Part shown: positions 1 through 6,924 of the stretch, piece after piece
How the letters are laid out: each line of letters starts with the position of its first letter
How positions within the stretch are numbered: the stretch's first letter is position 1
Notes under the pieces: model-generated
What the model was told of the DNA's origin: nothing
The model's input: only the letters and a program-made list of their open reading frames with translations
Databases searched by the model: none
Translations under genes and position numbers: made by a program
NCBI GenBank assembly: GCA_910578305.1
Contig: CAJTQH010000029.1
Location: 16,850 to 24,233 of the forward strand
Direction of reading: 5' to 3'
DNA length: 7,384 nucleotides
Source: an uncultured Muribaculaceae bacterium
GTDB taxonomy: Bacteria; Bacteroidota; Bacteroidia; Bacteroidales; Muribaculaceae

Positions 1-1410
1 GAGACCGTATCCACCGACTACGACATGTGCGACCGTCTCTACTTCGACGAGCTCTCATTCGAACGCGTCATGGACATCATCGACCTCGAGCAGCCGCGCG
101 GCGTCATCGTCAGCGTAGGCGGACAGATCCCCAACAATCTGGCCATGAAGCTCTACCGCCGCCACGTACCCGTGCTCGGCACATCGCCCATATCCATCGA
201 CCGCGCCGAAAACCGCCACAAATTCTCAGCCATGCTCGACAGCCTCGGCATCGACCAGCCACGCTGGAAAGAGCTCACCACCGAAGCCGACATCGACCAA
301 TTCGTACAGGAAGTCGGATTCCCCGTACTGATCCGTCCGAGCTACGTCCTCTCCGGAGCGGCCATGAACGTATGCTACGACCACGAACAGATGCACCGCT
401 TCCTCGGACAGGCAGCCAAAGTATCGAAAGAATTCCCCGTTGTAGTGTCCGTATTCATGCAGAATGCCAAAGAAATCGAATTCGACGCCGTGGCTCGAAA
501 CGGTAAAATCATCGAATACGCCATATCCGAACACGTCGAATTTGCAGGCGTGCACTCAGGCGACGCCACACTCGTCTTCCCCGCTCAGAAGATCTACATG
601 GCCACAGCCCGACGCATCAAGCGCATCAGCGCACGCATTGCCAAAGAGCTCAACATATCCGGACCGTTCAACATTCAGTATCTTGCCAAGGACAACGACG
701 TTAAGGTCATCGAATGCAACCTGCGTGCATCACGCTCGTTCCCGTTCGTCAGCAAAGTCCTCAAGAAAAACTTCATCGAAACTGCCACACGCATCATGCT
801 CGGCGAGCAGATCGAACCCGTCGACACATCGACATTCGACATCGACTACGTAGGCGTCAAGGCTTCGCAGTTCTCATTCTCGCGACTCCACAAAGCCGAC
901 CCCGTGCTCGGAGTCGACATGTCGTCAACCGGAGAAGTAGGATGCCTCGGACGCGACTTTGAGGAAGCCCTCCTCAACGCCATGATATCAGTCGGACACC
1001 ACGTTCCGCAAGGTGCCGTGCTCGTAAGCTCGGGCGACGTCAGAGGCAAAGTCGACATGCTCGAAGCATGCCGCATGCTCCACGACGGAGGATACAAAAT
1101 CTACGCCACTGCCGGCACCGCACGCTTCCTCAACGACAACGACGTTGAAGCCACTCCCGTTTGCTGGCCCGACGAAGAAGGCGGAGACAACGTGCTCGAC
1201 CTCATCACCGGACACAAAGTCGACCTCGTAATCAACATCCCCAAAAACCACACCAAGCGGGAACTCACCAACGGATACCGCATACGCCGATGGACTGTCG
1301 ACCACAACATTCCCCTCCTCACCAACGCACGGCTTGCAGTGGCATATGTCAAAGCTTTCCTCTCAAAGCCGGTCACCGACATCGCCATCACACCCTGGCA
1401 GGAATATTGA
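1..1410 (+). CDS. carB: Carbamoyl-phosphate synthase large subunit, C-terminal part (5' end outside window)
   Basis: CarB makes carbamoyl phosphate from glutamine-derived ammonia, bicarbonate and two ATP, for arginine and pyrimidine synthesis in the cytoplasm; the partner small subunit CarA is not in view. The frame is open from base 1 and begins ETVSTDYD, an internal CarB motif, so the ATG at 25 is not the start. About 600 residues of a protein usually near 1,070 are missing; 469 remain. Visible are the second ATP-grasp unit, which phosphorylates carbamate (window residues 1 to about 300), with RPSYVLSG at 112, EHVEFAGVHSGDATL from 177, and the metal-binding E-x-N pair E238/N240 in VIECNLRASRSFPFVSK. 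The allosteric MGS-like domain follows (about 334-457), with YATAGTA and IRRWTVDHNIPLLTN. Wording throughout is closer to eukaryotic CPS than to E. coli CarB (see findings). The stop is TGA, followed by a strong terminator, so this gene ends its transcription unit. Family call is very secure. Confidence 0.97.
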   Translation, partial: ETVSTDYDMCDRLYFDELSFERVMDIIDLEQPRGVIVSVGGQIPNNLAMKLYRRHVPVLGTSPISIDRAENRHKFSAMLDSLGIDQPRWKELTTEADIDQFVQEVGFPVLIRPSYVLSGAAMNVCYDHEQMHRFLGQAAKVSKEFPVVVSVFMQNAKEIEFDAVARNGKIIEYAISEHVEFAGVHSGDATLVFPAQKIYMATARRIKRISARIAKELNISGPFNIQYLAKDNDVKVIECNLRASRSFPFVSKVLKKNFIETATRIMLGEQIEPVDTSTFDIDYVGVKASQFSFSRLHKADPVLGVDMSSTGEVGCLGRDFEEALLNAMISVGHHVPQGAVLVSSGDVRGKVDMLEACRMLHDGGYKIYATAGTARFLNDNDVEATPVCWPDEEGGDNVLDLITGHKVDLVINIPKNHTKRELTNGYRIRRWTVDHNIPLLTNARLAVAYVKAFLSKPVTDIAITPWQEY

Positions 1411-1440
1411 TCCGAAAGCCATACACACACTCTATAATGC

Positions 1441-1478
1441 GGAGCCGGACACACTCGTGTCCGGCTCCATGCCTTTTT
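1441..1478 (+). terminator. Intrinsic terminator after carB
   Basis: A perfect 12-bp stem, GGAGCCGGACAC (1441-1452) with GTGTCCGGCTCC (1457-1468), encloses the four-base loop ACTC. Six bases later comes a T5 run (1474-1478), with further T-rich sequence at 1482-1488. It starts 30 bases after the carB stop and separates carB from the susCD unit. There is no matching A-run on the left flank, so it looks one-directional. Confidence 0.92.
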
Positions 1479-1693
1479 AAGTATTTTTCATACAAACCCC
1501 AAAATATTCCGCACCTCACAGCGTTTATCATCTACACATCCTTTTAAACCTATATAATATTAACATTTTAATTTAACATACTTTAACCCTACACTTAATT
1601 ACCTCACATCCTTTTTACCGTACATTTGCAAATAATTGTATTTAATAATATACGAATAAATTATATTTACCTTAACCTAACCAATCATTTAAC
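1479..1693. other. AT-rich intergenic leader upstream of the susC-like gene
   Basis: No credible gene is present; short open frames here are continuations of shadow frames. The stretch is far more AT-rich than the flanking coding DNA. It holds the candidate promoter at 1621-1628 and an 11-base direct repeat, CACATCCTTTT, at 1535-1545 and 1605-1615. The susC start context is A/T-rich (ATTTAACATG) with no Shine-Dalgarno sequence, as is usual in Bacteroidota. I recognise no riboswitch or regulator-binding consensus. Confidence 0.7.
1621..1628 (+). promoter_or_regulatory. Candidate Bacteroidales -7 promoter element of the susCD operon
   Basis: TACATTTG matches the Bacteroides primary-sigma -7 consensus TAnnTTTG exactly. 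It would place transcription start some 55-60 bases before the susC ATG. The usual TTTG-type -33 box is not evident about 20 bases upstream (around 1597-1601, AATTA), so the promoter is probably weak without an activator. That fits an inducible polysaccharide-utilisation operon. The match is by eye only. Confidence 0.55.
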
Positions 1694-4600
1694 ATGAAAT
1701 TGCAACTCAAAACGATCGCGGCAGTAATTGCAGCGATGGCTTTATCGACGCTTTCAGCCAACGCTGAAGCATCTGCAATGCCCGCTCCGCAACAAGCTGC
1801 AGCATCATCGGCCAAATGTACCGGTACCATCGTGGATGCAACCGGCGAACCGCTGATTGGTGTTTCGATCAAAGTAGAAGGCACCACTAACGGTGGCACT
1901 ACTAACATTGACGGCGAATTCAGCCTGTCTGGTGTTAAACCGGGATCTATCCTCAACATCACTTACGTAGGCTGCGCCCCCCAGAAAGTGAAATGGAACG
2001 GCACTCCCCTTAACATCACAATGCTCGACGACTCCAACCTCCTCGACGAAGTCGTGGTTACCGCTATGGGTATACAGCGCAAGGAGTCTTCTCTCACCTA
2101 CGCCACTCAGGAAATCAAGGGCGACGACCTCATGAAAGTGCAGGACGCCAACTTTGTAAACGCACTCGGCGGTAAAGTATCTGGTGTTACCATCACCCAG
2201 AGTGCTGGTGGTGCCGGCGGTACTTCAAAGATCCTCCTCCGTGGTAACAAATCCGTTATGGGTAACAACGCCCCCCTCATCGTTGTCGACGGTATACCTA
2301 TGACCAACCAGGCCAAGGGTAACGGCTCTCAGTGGGACGGCGGCAGCCAGCTCGGCTACGCAAGTACCTCTGAAGGCGGCGACGCCCTCTCGCTCATCAA
2401 CCCCGACGACATCGAGAGCATCAACGTCCTCAAGGGTGCGAACGCCGCAGCTCTCTACGGTTCGGCTGCAGCCAACGGCGTACTCATGATCACCACAAAG
2501 AAAGGTAAAGAAGGTTCCATCAGCGTCACCGTAAACTCAAACGTGACTTTCGACAAGCCCCTTTCAACTCCCGATCTCCAGTACACCTACGGTACAAAAC
2601 TGAACCTCGACACCCAGGGCAACCCCATCAACATGCCCATTGGCGCCTGGGGTAAGAAAATCGGCACTTATACCGACGCAGAGCTCGCCTATGCCGACAC
2701 AAAGCTCCGCAACTACGCTACCGACAATGTATCTGATTTCTTCCGCACAGGTACCACCTGGAACAACTCGGTATCTCTGTCGGGCGGTACAGAGAAAGTA
2801 CGTTCTTACTTCTCTTTCGCCAACTCCAACTCAAAGGGTATGGTGCCCAACAACTCCTACAACCGTAACACATTCTCGTTCCGTCAGAACTACAACCTGT
2901 TCGACAACAAGTTGAAGATCGACCTCTCGATCAACTATGTGTACGCCAAAAACAAAAACCGTCCCGGTGGCGGTACTGTCATGAACCCCCTCTACGACCT
3001 CTACCGTCTGCCGGGCAACATCGACATGGACTACTACCGCAACAACTACGTGGACTACAACGGCGAATGGGACTCTAACCTCATCGAATACCTCGACGCT
3101 AAAAACAACAAGGTATCAGGTATAGCCCACCTCTCAGGCCCCGCTCAGATCTGGGCATACCCCAACACCCCGGGCAACAACAACCCCTACTGGCTCGTTA
3201 ACATGAACCGCAACCAGCAGGTTGAAGAACGCGTCTACGGTTCTGCTGTCGCAAGCTACGAGATCATTCCCGGCCTTATGATTCAGGGACGTCTCAATGT
3301 CGACCGCTCAAAACTCAGCAGCACAACCAACCGCTATGCCACAACCCAGAACGTTTCCATGATGGAAGTATTCGGTATGTACGGACAAGACCGCTACACA
3401 TCCAACGACTGGTACGTTGACGTAATGGCTTCTTACAACAAGACTTTCAAGGACGACTACTCCGTTTCTGCATCTACCGGATGGATCGGACACACTGTAA
3501 AGGGCACCAACCAGACTCAGTGGGTCAATGCGACATACTTCGATCCCTACAGCATGCACAAACTCCCCTCTATGGTCAACTACTTTGACCACGCTGCTCG
3601 CTACGGCAACAACGGCGTAAGCGAAAGCCGCTCTTCAAACTGGGACAAAGGATGGTTCTTCACCGGTCAGCTCGGATGGAAAGACATGGTATACCTCGAA
3701 GGTAGCTACCGTATCGACTGGTACCGCGCATTCCGTCAGTTCGCCGACCGCGGCACTCCCGACCACTACGGTTACTGGTCTCTCGGTGCAAACACCCTCG
3801 TTCACCGCTACGTGAAACTGCCCCAGGTAATCACTCACCTCAAGCTCCGCGCTTCTTACTCGGAAGTAGGTAACTCGATCCCCAACGAAGTATTTGCAAA
3901 AGGTACCACAAACCTTGCCACAGGCGGTCTCTCGACAAATGCCTACGGATACTTCGACAACCCACTCCCCGAAAAGTCTAAATCGTTCGAAGTCGGATAC
4001 GACATCTCGCTCTTCAACAGCAACCTCAACTGGGACCTCACTTACTACAACACCGACCTCACCAACAGCTACTTCATCGCAGCTACAACCGGTGGTAAGA
4101 GCAAGCCCGTCAACACAGGCTCTATCAAGAACCAGGGTATCGAAACCACTATCTCTTACAACATTCTCGCCGGTGGCGACTGGATGTGGAAGACAGGTTT
4201 CAACATCGCTTACAACGACAACAAGATCAACAAGACCTTCACCGACGAACAGGGCAACCCCGCTAAGATGGAGCAGCTCATCGCCAACGGTTCTATCGCC
4301 GTTCGCTATGAAGTAGGCGGTTCCTACGGCGACATCTACGCAAAAGACTTCAAGCGCAACGACGACGGTTCTATCTACATCGACCCGTCTTCCGGTACTC
4401 CCGTGCGCGGCGACGAATGGGCATACCTCGGCAACATGAACTCCAAGTGGAACCTCGGCTGGTCCAACACAATCCGCTGGAAAGACCTCTCGCTCTACTT
4501 CCTCATCAACGGTCGCATCGGTGGTAAGTTCATCTCGCTCACCGAAGCATACCTCGACTACGAAGGTATGTCGCAGCGCACTGCCGACGCTCGTCTCGCT

Positions 4601-4981
4601 GCCGAAGCAAGCGGTCTTATGTGGACATCTCCCGACGGTTCTGTATCAAAGCCCGGTATGTACGCTCACGGTACTCTCGTGCCCATTGAAGACTACTACA
4701 AGACCATCGGCGGTTCTCGTATAGCTTCCGAATACGTTTACAACGCCACTAACTTCCGTCTCGGCGAAATCTCAATCAGCTATACACTCCGCAACCTCTT
4801 TAAGGGAGCCATCAAGGGTCTCACTCTCTCTGCTGTCGGACGCAACCTCTTCTTCATCTACAAAGACAGCCCCACAGATCCCGATATCGCACTCTCTACC
4901 AAAAACGGCCTCGGCGCATTTGACTACTTCAACATGCCGTCTGCCCGCTCTTACGGTATCAACCTTAAAGTGGAATTCTAA
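1694..4981 (+). CDS. SusC/RagA-family TonB-linked outer membrane glycan importer
   Basis: This is an outer-membrane beta-barrel that takes up large nutrients, usually glycans, using TonB energy, with SusD as its lid. At 1,095 residues it is typical of the family and complete. The signal peptide is residues 1 to about 24 (h-region TIAAVIAAMALSTLS, likely cleavage after ANA). An Ala/Ser/Gln-rich linker follows, to about 40. Next come a carboxypeptidase-D-like regulatory fold (about 41-113), a TonB-box-like DEVVVTAMG (118-126), a plug domain (about 129-270) and the SusC/RagA signature beginning NPDDIESINVLKG at 236 and ending ITTKKGK. The remainder is the barrel, ending YGINLKVEF with the terminal Phe expected of outer-membrane proteins. 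There is no N-terminal STN signalling domain. It is the first gene of the operon, followed by susD after 26 bases. Codons favour GGT, CGT and TCT, as in strongly expressed genes. The substrate cannot be read from SusC alone. Confidence 0.97.
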   Translation: MKLQLKTIAAVIAAMALSTLSANAEASAMPAPQQAAASSAKCTGTIVDATGEPLIGVSIKVEGTTNGGTTNIDGEFSLSGVKPGSILNITYVGCAPQKVKWNGTPLNITMLDDSNLLDEVVVTAMGIQRKESSLTYATQEIKGDDLMKVQDANFVNALGGKVSGVTITQSAGGAGGTSKILLRGNKSVMGNNAPLIVVDGIPMTNQAKGNGSQWDGGSQLGYASTSEGGDALSLINPDDIESINVLKGANAAALYGSAAANGVLMITTKKGKEGSISVTVNSNVTFDKPLSTPDLQYTYGTKLNLDTQGNPINMPIGAWGKKIGTYTDAELAYADTKLRNYATDNVSDFFRTGTTWNNSVSLSGGTEKVRSYFSFANSNSKGMVPNNSYNRNTFSFRQNYNLFDNKLKIDLSINYVYAKNKNRPGGGTVMNPLYDLYRLPGNIDMDYYRNNYVDYNGEWDSNLIEYLDAKNNKVSGIAHLSGPAQIWAYPNTPGNNNPYWLVNMNRNQQVEERVYGSAVASYEIIPGLMIQGRLNVDRSKLSSTTNRYATTQNVSMMEVFGMYGQDRYTSNDWYVDVMASYNKTFKDDYSVSASTGWIGHTVKGTNQTQWVNATYFDPYSMHKLPSMVNYFDHAARYGNNGVSESRSSNWDKGWFFTGQLGWKDMVYLEGSYRIDWYRAFRQFADRGTPDHYGYWSLGANTLVHRYVKLPQVITHLKLRASYSEVGNSIPNEVFAKGTTNLATGGLSTNAYGYFDNPLPEKSKSFEVGYDISLFNSNLNWDLTYYNTDLTNSYFIAATTGGKSKPVNTGSIKNQGIETTISYNILAGGDWMWKTGFNIAYNDNKINKTFTDEQGNPAKMEQLIANGSIAVRYEVGGSYGDIYAKDFKRNDDGSIYIDPSSGTPVRGDEWAYLGNMNSKWNLGWSNTIRWKDLSLYFLINGRIGGKFISLTEAYLDYEGMSQRTADARLAAEASGLMWTSPDGSVSKPGMYAHGTLVPIEDYYKTIGGSRIASEYVYNATNFRLGEISISYTLRNLFKGAIKGLTLSAVGRNLFFIYKDSPTDPDIALSTKNGLGAFDYFNMPSARSYGINLKVEF

Positions 4982-5007
4982 TATCTCATACGATCAAACT
5001 CAAAATC

Positions 5008-6801
5008 ATGAAACTTAATATATTAAAATACGCCATTGCCGCTCTGCCTCTCGTAGGATTCTCGGCATGTTTGGACTTCGACACGCCGTCCGACGAATTC
5101 TCCGACACAGAGAAAGAGCTCGACCCAATCGTGTACCAGGGCGATGCCGACAAACTCGACTTCTCAGTGCAGCCCACTGAAGAAGAAGTAGATCAGGCTC
5201 TCGCCGCTCTTGATAACTACCTTGGCAACTTCATCACCGCTCAGTACTATCTGGCCGGAGGTAAGAACGGTGCGCCTCCACAGGAACACCAGTGGCAGTA
5301 CATCTTCTCTCTCAACACCGACTGCTACGCCGGTTACTTCACGCTCATCAACAGCGCTTTCATGGCCGGTACCATTCCCACAACCTACAGCTACCAGCGC
5401 GACTACTGCGAAGGCCCCTACGGTCGATTCCTCGACATGAAGTCATACCTTGGCAACCTCCTCAACATCGAAGCTTCAAACGATGTTGTTGAGATCAAGG
5501 CCATGGCGCTTCTCCTGTTCGACATCGCCGCTCAGGAAAACACCGACCTCTATGGCTCGATTCCCTACGTCGACCACAAAGGCAACAAGGAAGTAAACCC
5601 ATTCGAATTCCTGCCCGGACGCGACATCTACGCTTCTATCATACAGAACCTCGACGACATCGACGCATGTCTCTCCAACTTCTCCAACCGCCCGCAGTGG
5701 TATCAGGACAAGATCAATCAGGTTCTCGCAGGCAAAGACGTCCTCACTCAGAACAAAGACATCGAGACATGGCGTCGTATGGCCAACTCGCTCAAGCTCC
5801 GTATGGCAATGCACGTTGTGAAAACAATGCCCGACAGAGCCAAGCAGTGGGCCGAAGAAGCCGTTGCTTCCGGTGTTATCGAAAGCAAGATTCACGAAAC
5901 TGGTGTATTCGGTGCAACCGGTATGCCCGTCGTTCACCCTCTCAAGGTCATCCTCTGCGACTGGAACGACTCTCGTCTCAACGCTTCGTTCGTAAGCCTT
6001 CTCACCAGCCTCAATCACCCCTGGGTCGACTATCTGCTCGCCAAGAACACCAACCCCATCATCAATCAGGTTACAGGCGACGTTGTTGAGCCCAACACTA
6101 TGATCGTAGGTGTACGCGCCGGCGACTTCATGGAAGGTTCTCAGCAGTACTTCTCCAACATGCGCTACGCATACTCTCGTATGACTCCCGACCACGACGA
6201 CTTCCTCTACATGCCCGTCTACATCTTCAAGTGGGCTGAAATGGACTTCCTCCGTGCCGAAGGCGCACTGCGCGGATGGGCTATGGGTGGCGATCCCGAG
6301 TCTTTCTACAACCGCGGTATCCTCAACGCCGACTGTGGCGAACGTCATGAAGAATACCTCATCACTGGCGAATACGACAGCCGCGTTGCCGACTACATGG
6401 CTCAGACCGAAGCTACTCCCTACACCTACGTCGATCCTATGGACTACTCCAACAACATGGAGAGCCTCACCAAGATCGGTGTGAAGTGGGACAACAGCGA
6501 CGACAACGAGGTTAAACTCGAAAAGATCATTACCCAGAAGTACATAGCCATGTTCCCCTACAGCTACGAGGCATGGACTGAAATGCGTCGTACCGGATAT
6601 CCCAAGATCTTCCCCGTGAAGAACCCCGGTATCGCCGACGGTTCACTCCAGTATGGCGACCTCATCCGCCGCATGCACCTGCCACACGGCGACACTCAGG
6701 CCGGACAGGAAGACGTCAACAACACCGGTCTTGAAGCCATCGGTGGTCCCGACCTCTACTCTACACGTGTATTCTGGGATACCGAAGCTTCCAACTTCTG
6801 A
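5008..6801 (+). CDS. SusD/RagB-family surface glycan-binding lipoprotein
   Basis: This is a surface lipoprotein that caps the preceding SusC barrel and helps capture its ligand. The 597-residue product begins with a lipoprotein signal. The lipobox is F-S-A-C with Cys21 as the lipidated residue, followed by acidic residues (LDFD, then more Asp/Glu to about 38), consistent with surface export in Bacteroidota. Family landmarks are NTDLYGSIPYVD (178-189), a TPR-like helix with W-RRMANSLKLRMAMH (about 255-269), AEMDFLRAEGALRGW (from about 411), and the C-terminal stretch EAWTEMRRTGYPKIFPV (521-537) ending near TRVFWD. The ATG at 5008 is chosen because it gives the complete signal peptide; its context CAAAATCATG is A-rich. 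The gene ends with tandem in-frame stops TGA TAA (6799-6804). It is co-transcribed with susC. The glycan ligand is not identifiable from sequence. Confidence 0.96.
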   Translation: MKLNILKYAIAALPLVGFSACLDFDTPSDEFSDTEKELDPIVYQGDADKLDFSVQPTEEEVDQALAALDNYLGNFITAQYYLAGGKNGAPPQEHQWQYIFSLNTDCYAGYFTLINSAFMAGTIPTTYSYQRDYCEGPYGRFLDMKSYLGNLLNIEASNDVVEIKAMALLLFDIAAQENTDLYGSIPYVDHKGNKEVNPFEFLPGRDIYASIIQNLDDIDACLSNFSNRPQWYQDKINQVLAGKDVLTQNKDIETWRRMANSLKLRMAMHVVKTMPDRAKQWAEEAVASGVIESKIHETGVFGATGMPVVHPLKVILCDWNDSRLNASFVSLLTSLNHPWVDYLLAKNTNPIINQVTGDVVEPNTMIVGVRAGDFMEGSQQYFSNMRYAYSRMTPDHDDFLYMPVYIFKWAEMDFLRAEGALRGWAMGGDPESFYNRGILNADCGERHEEYLITGEYDSRVADYMAQTEATPYTYVDPMDYSNNMESLTKIGVKWDNSDDNEVKLEKIITQKYIAMFPYSYEAWTEMRRTGYPKIFPVKNPGIADGSLQYGDLIRRMHLPHGDTQAGQEDVNNTGLEAIGGPDLYSTRVFWDTEASNF

Positions 6802-6924
6802 TAACCAGCACAATCTTATTTTACCGATACATAGACTTGGCTCCCGATGGGGCTGAGTCTATGATCGGTCTTAAAAAAGTTTCATACAACCAACCAATTA
6901 TTATTATTAATTAAATTTTCTAAC
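6802..6924. other. Intergenic gap susD to downstream gene
   Basis: After the hairpin, 6870-6924 is AT-rich with no TAnnTTTG promoter match, so the next gene is probably read from the susCD transcript. The translation start context (AAATTTTCTAACATGAAA) resembles that of susC (ATCATTTAACATGAAA), and both are preceded by AACCAAT (6892-6898 and 1679-1685). Confidence 0.5.
6823..6869 (+). terminator. Long bulged hairpin between susD and the downstream enzyme gene (possible attenuator)
   Basis: ACCGAT (6823-6828) pairs with ATCGGT (6864-6869), and CATAGACT (6830-6837) pairs with AGTCTATG (6856-6863), leaving A6829 bulged. The interior 6838-6855 can fold on through GGC/CCC pairing, with U6842 bulged and a GAT loop. 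The sequence after it is TCTTAAAAAAGTTT, with no clean T-run, so a full Rho-independent stop is doubtful. It may be a partial terminator or a 3' stabilising structure that lowers expression of the enzyme gene relative to susCD. The structure is clear; its role is inference. Confidence 0.5.

Noticed and set aside
25..1410. ATG at 25 as the start of a short carB
   Set aside because: The frame is open upstream and the residues before it (ETVSTDYD) are conserved CarB sequence, so the gene simply enters from the left edge.
1161..1547. A 128-codon + strand frame running from carB into the intergenic region
   Set aside because: Most of it is a shifted frame of carB rich in Arg, His and Pro, typical of a shadow of GC-rich codons. 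It also runs through the terminator.
1553..1558. TATAAT, an E. coli-like -10 box (another at 1433-1438)
   Set aside because: The Bacteroidota primary sigma factor does not use this consensus, no -35 partner is present, and such hexamers are expected by chance in AT-rich DNA. The 1433 copy lies just before the terminator stem.
1637..1675. AT-rich partial inverted repeats (AATTGTATTTAATAAT and similar) as an operator
   Set aside because: The matches are short, imperfect and made of A/T only, so they cannot be told from base composition.
5476..6348. A 290-codon open frame on the - strand, opposite the susD-like gene
   Set aside because: It lies wholly inside a clear SusD gene. The C-ending codon bias of the sense gene removes stops from antisense frames, and the translation has no recognisable domain.
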